Source: Caballeronia sp. M1242 (GTDB lineage Bacteria > Pseudomonadota > Gammaproteobacteria > Burkholderiales > Burkholderiaceae). From it: a stretch of 64,000 nucleotides of DNA. Below are positions 34,939 through 43,015 of the stretch, one piece after another. Location of the stretch: assembly GCF_017220215.1 (NCBI RefSeq), contig NZ_CP071129.1, positions 1,860,001 through 1,924,000 on the forward strand. The letters run 5' to 3'. The position numbers and the translations under genes are program-made. Below the pieces are notes generated by a model that worked only from the letters and a program-made list of their open reading frames with translations, made no database searches and was not told the origin of the DNA. The first letter of the stretch is position 1. Each line of letters opens with the position of its first letter.

Positions 34939-37497
34939 ATGACAAATCAAACGACGTTGGTCGCGGACGCTCTTGCGGATTTTTTCCGAAAATCGGAATT
35001 CCCCATCCTCTTCACCGGTGCTGGGGTATCAATGTTGGCGGGGTTACCAGATTGGAAGGGCCTACTCAACCGCATGGCGGAGACTATTCGTCCGAACGAT
35101 CCGATGACCGCGACACAGATAGTGCATTACGTTGCGAAAGGTAGTTTGACGAAAGCCGCAGACTTTTTTTGGGTCACCGACGAAACGCTGGAAAGCGATA
35201 AGCATTCGATCATCAAGGCAATACTCGGTACATACGACGCCAAGCCGCTAAAACACCTCGCGTCCCTGCCCTTCAAGGGTGTCTTAACAACGAACTTCGA
35301 CCGGTCGATACTCGATGCAATTGCCGTTGCCCGTCAACAAGTACCGCGAGACTATCGACTAGGGGATGCCAGTTTCGCACAGGCAACCTGGGAAACCGAG
35401 TTATATGTAGCGCGAATTCACGGTTGTGTAGAATTTCCGCAGGGCATGATCCTGTCTGAGAATCAGTTCCACACATTAATGGGAAATGACGCGTACATCG
35501 ATCTTCTGACGCAAATTTTTCTACACAGGGAAGTGCTATTTCTTGGATTTTCCTTTTACGATCCAGCGATTCGTTACGTTCTTGAACAAATAGAAAAGAA
35601 GTTCGGCGTTGCTCCGCCGGGGCGGCATATGGCGATCCTGCCGGAGTCAAACGCTTCCGAACTGATTCAAAAGGCGAATCGTCTCAATATTACGGTCATA
35701 AAATACCAAGAGAGCAACAAACATGAAGCACTCTGGGCGGGAATTTCTGAGTTCGCAAATGCAAATAAACGTGGACATCAAAAAACATCCCTCTCGACAG
35801 ACCATCCATATTCTGTAACCAAGCAATACCTTGCTGCATGCTATGCGCGGGTTAGCGTTGCATCCGAAAATACACCCCTTCGAGAAATCGTAATCGAGGG
35901 GATTCTGTCAGCGTCGCTTCAACGCGCCCATCCTAAATCGCTCGGTCTGATTGACCTTCGCGAGACCGTCAGAAACGCGCTGGGTGTAAAAGGTAGAGAT
36001 GTAGATCAGATCGTTGATTCCGCAATCAAAGAGCTTATCGACGCAAAGCTGGTTCGCAGACACCGTGTAGAAGGTGCAAGAGGTAACCGTTTCGCGTGGA
36101 TGGGCGATCCAGATGGCGCCTCAACGCTGAATGAATCCATACAATGCTTAAAAACAAGTCTGATGGATCGCGCTCATGTGCAGGAGGGGTGGCGCCCCCC
36201 GCAGCACGTCGGCGATGCGCTAACTATGTTCCTCAAGGAAATCGTCCATCGTCGCGGGTGGGACTTAGGTGCGGCTTTCGCGGCCGGGAAGGCACCTGAC
36301 AATCTGGCTTTTCGCCCAGTTCTTGCCGAGTGCGCACATAAGCTGTCGGCCTTCGATCGTGAGCGAGTGGAACGCACAATCGATAGCTTGTTTCAACACC
36401 CAACTGAACGAGAGGCTGAACTCCTGGGGGAACTGGGCCGTATAAGCTTCGCCGTTGAACTTGCTTTTCGGGCGCCACATACAACGTTATTGCATCGCGC
36501 GACACTTCCTCAAAAAATCTATTTCGATACGAATCTGCTCTTGCCAACCTTCATTGAGGGGCATCCTCATCACCAAACTTATGTTGATTTACTGAAGCGG
36601 ATTAAGGATGCTGCCGCCAAAGCCGGGAACAAGCTTCAAATAACTGCGTATAGTGGTTACCTGAACGAGATGATAAGCCACAAGAACGCCGCAATTGTGT
36701 ACGCAAAAGAGGCCGGTGACAATTTTGAAGCTTTGGCTCGTAGTGATGCCTTATATCACGGCCCGGGTAATATCAATGTGTTCGTTGGCGCATATGTGAA
36801 CGCAGTGGAAAATGGCCACTCGCGTGGATTCGACGCGTTCGTAAAGCGTGTTGCTCCATACACAACTGAGAGGGAACTAAGGCGCTGGATCGAGAAGAAC
36901 GGTTTTGTGGTTGTTGAGTCGGTCAAGAACGGGGTCTACAGCAAGCTTTACCCGACGCTCGAGCAGCGTAATGCGACACGCCTGTCGAATGGCAAGCAGC
37001 CCATTCTCGTGGAGCACGATGCTTTGCAGCTGGCACTCATAGATGCCGATCACAAAAAGGGAACGCGAGCACTGTTTGCCACTGCCGACCGACAGCTGTA
37101 TGAAGACGTGGCGTCTTCGAACTTTAATCATCTCACCGAGTTTATGGTCAGCCATATTGGGATTGTTCAGTTTGTCGATCTTTTGGTGGGTCTGAGAAGC
37201 GATGATCGCACACTCGGCGAGCTGTTGTGGAGTAACAAAGTTTCCGAAAAATCGCAAAGAATTCGCTCGTACCTCACGGTTGAGGCATTGAGTAAGTATG
37301 ACGCCGCGATGGCAATGACGCTGCATTCAGTTGTTGAAGCCCAGTCTGAAAACATCGCAAAGCAGCTGGAGCGACAAGGCGCCGATCTGGAGTCTCATGA
37401 CCCAGCGACGCGTGTTAAAGCGTTCAAGTCGCTAGGTACGCTAGAGGCCAACTTTTTCTCGGACCTGAGCGAACAGATGTCAAAAAAGAAACGTTGA
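34939..37497 (+). CDS. SIR2 + winged-helix + PIN domain fusion protein
   Basis: 852-aa protein. SIR2 NAD-binding domain at about 1-260: ILFTGAGVSMLAGLPDW (GAG-x-S), VLTTNFDRS (N119, D121), RIHGCVEFP (H161), LFLGFSFYDPAIRY. A winged-helix-like stretch at about 330-395 (DVDQIVDSAIKELIDAKLVR) and a helical region follow. A PIN RNase domain at about 525-740 has IYFDTNLLLP (D530), EHDALQLALID (E692/D694) and LFATADRQLYED (D717). In-frame upstream starts add residues without character; the ATG at 34939 has no clear ribosome-binding site. Base composition is visibly lower in GC than the neighbours, suggesting separate acquisition. SIR2 domains in phage defence deplete NAD; PIN domains cut RNA. Role as an abortive defence protein is inferred. 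Confidence 0.85.
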   Translation: MTNQTTLVADALADFFRKSEFPILFTGAGVSMLAGLPDWKGLLNRMAETIRPNDPMTATQIVHYVAKGSLTKAADFFWVTDETLESDKHSIIKAILGTYDAKPLKHLASLPFKGVLTTNFDRSILDAIAVARQQVPRDYRLGDASFAQATWETELYVARIHGCVEFPQGMILSENQFHTLMGNDAYIDLLTQIFLHREVLFLGFSFYDPAIRYVLEQIEKKFGVAPPGRHMAILPESNASELIQKANRLNITVIKYQESNKHEALWAGISEFANANKRGHQKTSLSTDHPYSVTKQYLAACYARVSVASENTPLREIVIEGILSASLQRAHPKSLGLIDLRETVRNALGVKGRDVDQIVDSAIKELIDAKLVRRHRVEGARGNRFAWMGDPDGASTLNESIQCLKTSLMDRAHVQEGWRPPQHVGDALTMFLKEIVHRRGWDLGAAFAAGKAPDNLAFRPVLAECAHKLSAFDRERVERTIDSLFQHPTEREAELLGELGRISFAVELAFRAPHTTLLHRATLPQKIYFDTNLLLPTFIEGHPHHQTYVDLLKRIKDAAAKAGNKLQITAYSGYLNEMISHKNAAIVYAKEAGDNFEALARSDALYHGPGNINVFVGAYVNAVENGHSRGFDAFVKRVAPYTTERELRRWIEKNGFVVVESVKNGVYSKLYPTLEQRNATRLSNGKQPILVEHDALQLALIDADHKKGTRALFATADRQLYEDVASSNFNHLTEFMVSHIGIVQFVDLLVGLRSDDRTLGELLWSNKVSEKSQRIRSYLTVEALSKYDAAMAMTLHSVVEAQSENIAKQLERQGADLESHDPATRVKAFKSLGTLEANFFSDLSEQMSKKKR

Positions 37498-37746
37498 GAC
37501 ATCCTCTCGAACGCATTTGCTTTACATATGCAAAACTCGAACACGATTGTGCGGAAACCTTTTTGTGCAATTTGGTGCCGGCTTCGGCTACTCGTGTTCG
37601 GCCGCCAATTTTGTCAACCCGACGACCGTTCCACCCTGGAAGCTGTCGTCAGATCTGCGAGTTGCTGAACGACAGCATCGGGTCGAGCTTGTGTGAAAAC
37701 ACGTAGATCGCCTAAACTGGATTAACTCATTCAGATAGGCGACCGG

Positions 37747-37938
37747 ATGAAGCGATTCATAGAAGGTGAAGATCGCAAGCAGGTGACGCTGCTTCCAGAA
37801 TGCCTCGATGACTTTGTTGCTGAGGACAATCCGGTAAGGGTTATCGAGGCATTTGTTGAAGAGCTTGACCTTGCATCATTGGGCTTCGATGGCGCAATGC
37901 CGTCGGTTACAGGTCGCCCGTCCTATCATCCAGCAGTG
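37747..37938 (+). pseudogene. Truncated IS1182-type transposase, N-terminal remnant
   Basis: 64 recognisable residues: MKRFIEGEDRKQVTLLPECL, DDFVAEDNPVRVIEAFVEEL, then GRPSYHPAV. This is the start of the DUF772-bearing transposases of the IS1182 group, which continue for some 400 residues. After YHPAV the sequence no longer matches and no catalytic DDE region follows. The typical leader (ATAGGCGACCGG) sits before the ATG. It lies just inside the right end of the island and is non-functional. Confidence 0.85.
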
Positions 37939-38093
37939 ACCCCGCCGCCCTACTTTTTGACTCTTAATGTGCAAGAGCTTGATCGACGCAGCACAGGTCG
38001 TTAGCTTGCTCTTGAACGGCTTTTCGGGCCACCCGCCGTAGCGCAACAGAGCGACGCGGTTCTCGAAGCGTCGATCTACTGTTGACACAATCG

Positions 38094-38111
38094 GGTTACA
38101 TAGTGGTTACA
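38094..38111. promoter_or_regulatory. Putative integrase arm-type sites (right cluster)
   Basis: GGTTACAT at 38094-38101 and GGTTACA at 38105-38111, direct repeats 57-75 nt inside the right attachment repeat. They match the motif beside the integrase at the left end, tying both ends to the same element. Confidence 0.55.
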
Positions 38112-38167
38112 AAGAATAACAAGCCGACTCGCAGCGACGTTTCACAAGCCTAAGTCTCTGATTCTAC

Positions 38168-38216
38168 TGGCCCGCCCTACACGACTCGAACGTGTGACCT
38201 ACGGCTTAGAAGGCCG
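38168..38216 (-). repeat. attR: island right end within tRNA-Arg
   Basis: Second copy of the 49-bp direct repeat (partner 9781-9829). It begins exactly at the tRNA CCA end and runs to the anticodon stem, so the intact tRNA gene is rebuilt at this end of the island. Confidence 0.92.
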
Positions 38217-38244
38217 TTGCTCTATCCAACTGAGCTAAGGGCGG
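38168..38244 (-). tRNA. tRNA-Arg (anticodon TCT)
   Basis: 77 nt with encoded CCA. Acceptor CCGCCCT/AGGGCGG, anticodon stem ACGGC/GCCGT with loop CTTCTAA (anticodon TCT), T arm ACACG-TTCGAGT-CGTGT. It reads AGA codons. Its 3' half is the island insertion site; the gene stays intact, but its probable terminator now lies at 9732-9755. Confidence 0.97.
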
Positions 38245-38323
38245 GTGACGGCTGCGCGCGCAAGTCGCGCAGCCGGGAGAGCCGGGATTTTACCTCATCC
38301 GACATGCCGCGCGGTCACGCGCA

Positions 38324-39154
38324 TCAAACCGGCTGGGGGTGCATCATGAACCAGCCGAGGAAGAAGACGCCCGCGATCACGCAATACACGCCGAACGACG
38401 CGAGCTTGCCGTGGCCTTCGAAATAGCGCATCAGGAAGCGAACGCTCAGGTAAGCGGCGATGCCGGTCAGCACGCCGCCGAGCACGGCGTCGAACAGCTG
38501 GCCCGGCGCGTGAAAGAGCTTCGGCAATTCGAGCACGCCCGCCGCGAAAATGATCGGCGTGCCGAGCAAGAACGAGAATTCCGCCGCCGCCTCGGCCGTC
38601 AGACCGGCGCCGACGCCCGCGATCATCGTCAGGCCGCTACGCGAGAAGCCGGGAATCAGCGCGCCGATCTGCGCCAGGCCGACCAGAAACGCCTGCTTGA
38701 ACGTGAGCTTTTCCGGCGCGCGCGCGGCGCGGCTTCTCTGCAGGCGATCACCGAGCCACAGCAACACGCCGTTCACGATCAGCGCCGCAGCGACGATCCG
38801 CAGATCATGAAAAATCGCCTCGAGGCGCTTTTCGAGCAACAGACCGACGATGCCCGTCGGAATCGTGCCGATGATGAGCGCCCACATCATGTGCGCGTCG
38901 TCGTTGCGGCGTCCGCCGAGGGAGGCGAACCAGCCGCCGATCAGCGCAATCCAGCGCTTGCGGAAATACCAGAGCAACGCGAGCGCCGTGCCGAGATGCA
39001 GCGCGACGAGAAACGGCAGCAATTGCGGCGCGTGCTTGTCGATATGCATGCCGAGCAAACCTGGAACCAGCAATGTATGGCCGAGGCTGCTCACCGGAAA
39101 GAGTTCGGTTACGCCCTGAAGCACGCTGAGAAATACGAGAAACCAGAGAGTCAC
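38324..39154 (-). CDS. uppP: Undecaprenyl-diphosphatase
   Basis: 276-aa polytopic inner-membrane enzyme that recycles undecaprenyl diphosphate for peptidoglycan synthesis and confers bacitracin resistance. Signature motifs: [20 protein letters not shown] (Glu-rich motif with the SS-x-GH) and [14 protein letters not shown] (PGxSRSG). About seven to eight hydrophobic segments, usual length. First chromosomal gene to the right of the island. Confidence 0.95.
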   Translation of the reverse strand: MTLWFLVFLSVLQGVTELFPVSSLGHTLLVPGLLGMHIDKHAPQLLPFLVALHLGTALALLWYFRKRWIALIGGWFASLGGRRNDDAHMMWALIIGTIPTGIVGLLLEKRLEAIFHDLRIVAAALIVNGVLLWLGDRLQRSRAARAPEKLTFKQAFLVGLAQIGALIPGFSRSGLTMIAGVGAGLTAEAAAEFSFLLGTPIIFAAGVLELPKLFHAPGQLFDAVLGGVLTGIAAYLSVRFLMRYFEGHGKLASFGVYCVIAGVFFLGWFMMHPQPV

Positions 39155-39410
39155 GCGTCGGTCCTTGTCGTGGAGAAATGAAGGACGCGCCGCGAAATCG
39201 CTCGCCGCGCCGTGTGGCGCGAAGCAGAGATAAATGGGGAAAAAATGGTGCGGCGCGCAAGCCGGGACCGATTATGCCTAGGGGAAAACCCAGCGCCAAG
39301 CGGCTTGCGCACACAAATGGACACCGACAGGAGAACGTCGGCGAATCAGAATATAACGGAAAGCAGAGTCCAATAAAACCGAAAGAAACGCGTGACCGTT
39401 TATTAAGGTT

Positions 39411-39497
39411 TCATCCTTTGAGTTTATAGAGAAAGACCGCCGTGCTCGCGCCGAAGAGGCTAAACATCGCGACGCCCATTGCCATCGCCAGATCCAT
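39411..39497 (-). CDS. 28-aa single-pass membrane miniprotein
   Basis: Very short open frame MDLAMAMGVAMFSLFGASTA then VFLYKLKG. AGGAG lies 5 nt before the ATG, and the product is one hydrophobic helix with a basic C-terminal end, which fits a translated membrane miniprotein (the KdpF/CydX size class, but no partner genes lie nearby). Proof of expression is lacking. Confidence 0.5.
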   Translation of the reverse strand: MDLAMAMGVAMFSLFGASTAVFLYKLKG

Positions 39498-39663
39498 GTC
39501 GACTCCTGTCCGTCTGGTTCCTCACATTAGGTACATATAACAACACATGGTGATTGCGCTGTGCAGTCGCGGTTTCCCGCAAAGGGTTTATGCGTAGAAC
39601 AATCCAAGGCAGAATCGACAAATCCTTGAACCAGTCGGCCATTGAACGGAGTGCGTTGCCATC

Positions 39664-40569
39664 ATGTCATCCGAGAAAGACGTCATCGAAATCGAGCGCG
39701 ACGGCGCGGTCATCCAGCTCGCGCCGCAAGCGGGCGGCCGGCTCATGACCTGGCGCGTCGGCGGCCAGCCGGTCATCCACTGGCCGGATTCGCTCGATGA
39801 AACCGCCTGGTCGAATGCCGCGAAGATTCGCGGCGGCAATCCGTTGCTGTTCCCGTTTCTCGGGCGGCATTTCGTCGATGGCGAAATCGGCAAATGGCGC
39901 GATCCGGACGGCGCCGTGCATGCGCTGCCGACGCACGGCTTCGCGCGCGATCTCCCCTTCTCTTCCACGCGCGATGCCGACGGCCACGGCGTGCGCATGA
40001 CGCTCGTGGACAGCGACGCGACGCGCGAGGGCTACCCGTTCGCATTCCGTTTCGAGGCGGCCTACCGTCTCATCGACGGCGTGACGCTGGAGGTCGAACT
40101 CACGACATCGAATCCGGGCGAAGTCGCGTTGCCTTACTACGCGGGGCATCACTTCTACTTTCATCTGCCGCACGATCAGCGCGCCCAAAGCAGCGTCGAG
40201 CTGCCGCGCACGGAGCGGCGGCGTCAGTTGCCGGACGGCTCCATCACCGATGCCGAAACGGGCGCGCCGCGCTATTCGCTGGCGGATGCGAGTATCGTCG
40301 ACTGCTTTCACTGCCTGACGGGGCCTTCCGATGAACCCGTGCGGCTCGTCTTGCCGAACCGCACCGTGAGCTTCGAGCTGCAACAGCCCGATTCGGTGCC
40401 GTGGTACGCCGTCACGACGTGGACCGAGTCGGATACGTCGGACTTCTATTGCGTCGAGCCGTGGATCGGCCTGCCCGACGCCATCCACAACGGCTACGGC
40501 CTGCGCTGGCTCGCGCCGGGCAAGACCGAGACGGCGTCGCTTCGGCTCGTGATCTCGTCAGCGCCCTAA
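39664..40569 (+). CDS. Aldose 1-epimerase family protein
   Basis: 301-aa galactose-mutarotase-fold protein that interconverts sugar anomers or epimerises hexose 6-phosphates. Distinctive: PQAGGRLMTWRVGGQPVIHW, GGNPLLFPFLGRHF, and HHFYFHLPHDQ, where conserved His residues lie. WTESDTSDFYCVEPWIGLPD carries the C-terminal Glu. Start is the ATG after GTTGCCATC. Substrate unknown. Confidence 0.88.
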   Translation: MSSEKDVIEIERDGAVIQLAPQAGGRLMTWRVGGQPVIHWPDSLDETAWSNAAKIRGGNPLLFPFLGRHFVDGEIGKWRDPDGAVHALPTHGFARDLPFSSTRDADGHGVRMTLVDSDATREGYPFAFRFEAAYRLIDGVTLEVELTTSNPGEVALPYYAGHHFYFHLPHDQRAQSSVELPRTERRRQLPDGSITDAETGAPRYSLADASIVDCFHCLTGPSDEPVRLVLPNRTVSFELQQPDSVPWYAVTTWTESDTSDFYCVEPWIGLPDAIHNGYGLRWLAPGKTETASLRLVISSAP

Positions 40570-40685
40570 AGCCCGCGCCCGCCGACTCGCACGCGCCTTT
40601 CTGTGCGCGCAAATCCGGGACGGTAAAATCCTGCCTTCCTATCCGCCGCCGCCCGACGCGCGGCGGCGCTCTACGAGGTCAGGTT

Positions 40686-41384
40686 TTGCAGAAAAGAATT
40701 GGACAGGTCGTCCGCGCAGCGGTCGTCGCATCCTTGGTCGCGGTGCTCGCCGCGTGCGGATCAGCCCCGGTCGCGCCGGGATACTATCGCGTGCAGCGCG
40801 GCGACACGCTCTCGAAGATCGCGCGGGAGAACCGCACGTCGACCAGGAACATCGCGCGCTGGAACGCGCTCACGAATCCGGACGCCATCGAAGTCGGCCA
40901 GGTGCTGCGCGTCGAGCCGCCTGCGGGCAGCGCGAGCGCGTCCGGCGCGACGTCGGCAGGCGCAGGCACCGGCGCAAAGAGCGAAGCAAAGGCCGATGCA
41001 CCCGCGAAACCAGGTCCGGGCGTCTCACTGGTATGGCCGGCGCAAGGCACCGTGATCCGCGGCTTCGACGGCAAGAATTCGAAAGGCATCGACATCGCGA
41101 ACTCGGCGGGCACGCCGGTCGTGGCGGCGGCGACAGGCAGTGTCGTCTATGCGGGCAACGGCCTGCGCGGCTACGGCAACATGCTGATCGTCAAGCATAA
41201 CGACGACTATCTGACCGCCTACGCCCACAATCGCGCGTTGCTGGTGAAGGAAGGTCAGACGGTGCAGCAGGGACAACAGATCGCCGAAATGGGCGACACC
41301 GACAGCGATCGCACGATGCTGCACTTCGAGGTGCGCTACATGGGCCGCTCGACGGACCCGTCGCGCTATTTGCCGCCGCGCTAA
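40686..41384 (+). CDS. NlpD-like LysM/LytM lipoprotein (amidase activator type)
   Basis: 232-aa lipoprotein from a TTG start at 40686 (GAGGTCAGG just upstream). Signal with lipobox VLAACGS, LysM domain YYRVQRGDTLSKIARENRTS to ALTNPDAIEVGQVLRVE, a Ser/Ala/Gly linker, then an M23/LytM domain (GTVIRGFDGKNSKGIDIANS to LHFEVRYMG). The first zinc-ligand His of active M23 enzymes is Ser in NSKGIDI, as in E. coli NlpD (NKGIDI). So it should activate an amidase rather than cleave peptidoglycan itself. Confidence 0.85.
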   Translation: MQKRIGQVVRAAVVASLVAVLAACGSAPVAPGYYRVQRGDTLSKIARENRTSTRNIARWNALTNPDAIEVGQVLRVEPPAGSASASGATSAGAGTGAKSEAKADAPAKPGPGVSLVWPAQGTVIRGFDGKNSKGIDIANSAGTPVVAAATGSVVYAGNGLRGYGNMLIVKHNDDYLTAYAHNRALLVKEGQTVQQGQQIAEMGDTDSDRTMLHFEVRYMGRSTDPSRYLPPR

Positions 41385-41413
41385 AGAGGCGCGCGGCCGT
41401 TACGAGGAAGACA

Positions 41414-41734
41414 ATGAGATTCGCAAACACGATGACCGCGGCCGCGCTATTCGCGGCGGCGGCCTTGAGCGGCGCGCTGGCCGGCTGCGCGCACACCGCC
41501 ACGATGACCTACCTGCCCTCGGGTGACACGGGCTTCGCGATCAACTGCAGCGGCAGCGACGCGAGCACGAGCTGGGCAGCGTGCTACAAGCAAGCGGGCG
41601 AAGTGTGCGGCGCGTACGGCTACGACGTGATTTCGAAAGACGCCGACAACGGCGCCACTTCGGGCGGATCGGTGGCGGGCATCTTCGGCGCGAACATCAA
41701 GAATCGTTCGATGGTGATCCGCTGCAAGCAGTAG
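41414..41734 (+). CDS. Small lipoprotein, cysteine-containing
   Basis: 106-aa product with signal peptide and lipobox ALAGCAHT. The mature part has four more Cys (INCSGSD, WAACYKQAGEVCGAYGYDVI, VIRCKQ), the W-x-x-CYKQAGEVCG-x-x-GY pattern common in small periplasmic lipoproteins of this group. 29 nt after the NlpD-like gene, same strand; perhaps cotranscribed. Function unknown. Confidence 0.75.
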   Translation: MRFANTMTAAALFAAAALSGALAGCAHTATMTYLPSGDTGFAINCSGSDASTSWAACYKQAGEVCGAYGYDVISKDADNGATSGGSVAGIFGANIKNRSMVIRCKQ

Positions 41735-41745
41735 CGCCTGCTGAC

Positions 41746-41886
41746 TCAGGCGTCCGAAGGCGCGTCTCTTCGCGTACTCCTTCGCGTGCGCCAGCGGCCC
41801 GATGCCGGATCGATGCGGGCGGCGAACCCGAAAAGCGAAGCAAGCGCGAGAGGCGCGACCGCAGCGAAAACCCACAACAGATTCAT
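41746..41886 (-). CDS. Possible 46-aa membrane miniprotein
   Basis: Open frame MNLLWVFAAVAPLALASLFG, then FAARIDPASGRWRTRRSTRR and a short tail. One membrane helix followed by a basic tail, a common layout of small inner-membrane proteins. No strong ribosome-binding site, so only tentative. Confidence 0.3.
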   Translation of the reverse strand: MNLLWVFAAVAPLALASLFGFAARIDPASGRWRTRRSTRRDAPSDA

Positions 41887-41996
41887 GGCGAAACCCAGTT
41901 GCGACGAGTTGCCCCATGATAACCGTGCTGCAAAAAATTCGCTTCGATCTGCGTTAGAGTCTCTTACTCAGTCGTTATGACCGATTCGCAGTCGGA

Positions 41997-42170
41997 TTAC
42001 TGCGGCTGCGTCGGCGCGATCAACATCGACGGCGGACGCGTGTCGGTCGGCACGCCGTGATAGTCGGGCGGATCTTGCGGAGGATGCTTCTGGCTGGAGG
42101 AATCGGCGCACGCGGACAACGCGAGCGCGAAGACGGCGGAGCATGCGAACGACAAGGCGATACGCGGCAT
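41997..42170 (-). CDS. 57-aa proline-rich lipoprotein
   Basis: MPRIALSFACSAVFALALSA then CADSSSQKHPPQDPPDYHGV and PTDTRPPSMLIAPTQPQ. AGGAAA lies before the ATG. Signal peptide with lipobox ALSAC; the mature 37 residues are Pro/Gln-rich and probably unstructured, suited to the outer-membrane or periplasmic face. Function unknown. It ends in a low-GC gap. Confidence 0.6.
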   Translation of the reverse strand: MPRIALSFACSAVFALALSACADSSSQKHPPQDPPDYHGVPTDTRPPSMLIAPTQPQ

Positions 42171-42188
42171 GAGGTTTCCTGGAAAAGA

Positions 42189-42224
42189 CGAAGGGGTTAC
42201 AAGCCGAGACTTGTAACCCCTTCG
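42189..42224 (-). terminator. Intrinsic terminator of tRNA-Pro
   Basis: 15-bp perfect stem (CGAAGGGGTTACAAG / CTTGTAACCCCTTCG) with a 6-nt loop, followed on the minus strand by TCTTTTCC. It lies 9 nt after the CCA end of tRNA-Pro. Confidence 0.85.
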
Positions 42225-42232
42225 TTGTATCG

Positions 42233-42309
42233 TGGTCGGAGCGAAAGGATTCGAACCTTCGACCCTCTGATCCCAAATCAGATGCGCTACCAGGCTGCGC
42301 TACGCTCCG
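42233..42309 (-). tRNA. tRNA-Pro (anticodon TGG)
   Basis: 77 nt including encoded CCA. Acceptor CGGAGCG/CGCTCCG, D arm starting TAGCGCAGCCTGGTAGCGC, anticodon loop TTTGGGA (anticodon TGG), T arm with GGTTCGAATCC. Folds as a normal bacterial proline tRNA. Confidence 0.97.
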
Positions 42310-42430
42310 ACGAGCCGCGTATTGTAGCGTCGATGCCTCATATCCGCAAATGCGACTGCGCGGCGACGCTACGAGCGGGCACGCAACGTTCTAAGCCAAT
42401 CGCAAACGCCATTCATTCTGGAGACGATCG

Positions 42431-42889
42431 ATGAACCTCATTATCTGGCGTCACGCCGAAGCGGAAGACCAGGCGTCGAGCGACCTCGCGCGTCAGCTCA
42501 CCTCGCGCGGACGCAAGCAGGCGCAAGGCATGGCGAAGTGGCTGCGAGCGCGCATCGACGACGACGCCCTCTTCCTCGCGAGTCCCGCCACGCGCACGAT
42601 CCAGACCGCCGAAGCGTTCGGCGACCGCTATCGCGTGGTGGACGATCTCGCGCCCGGCAAGACCGCGCAGCACGTGCTCGACGCCGCCGGCTGGCCCGAT
42701 GTCGTCGGACAAACCGTCGTGGTGATCGGGCATCAGCCGACGCTCGGGCGCGTGGCCGCGTTGCTGCTGACCGGACACGAAGCGGACTGGTCCATCAAGA
42801 AAAGCGGCGTGTGGTGGTTCCAAGGCCGCTCGCGCGGCGGCGACGGGCAAGTCGTGGTGCGCACGGTGATGTGTCCGGACCTGCTTTAG
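42431..42889 (+). CDS. sixA: Phosphohistidine phosphatase SixA
   Basis: 152-aa histidine-phosphatase-superfamily enzyme that removes phosphate from His in phosphotransfer proteins. Active-site motif LIIWRHAEAEDQ (RHG-type, with A), second site ATRTIQTAEAFG and VVIGHQPTLGRVAALLL. Short form typical of SixA. GGAGA lies before the ATG. Confidence 0.9.
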   Translation: MNLIIWRHAEAEDQASSDLARQLTSRGRKQAQGMAKWLRARIDDDALFLASPATRTIQTAEAFGDRYRVVDDLAPGKTAQHVLDAAGWPDVVGQTVVVIGHQPTLGRVAALLLTGHEADWSIKKSGVWWFQGRSRGGDGQVVVRTVMCPDLL

Positions 42890-43015
42890 AGGTCGAAAGC
42901 GCATGTCGCGGGGGCGTGTGTCGTTTCATCGAAACGTCACTGCCAAGCCATGCGAGCGTCACCCGGCATCCTTACATTGGCGGAAAGTTAGTCACCTTTC
43001 CGCCGAGGAATGCCA

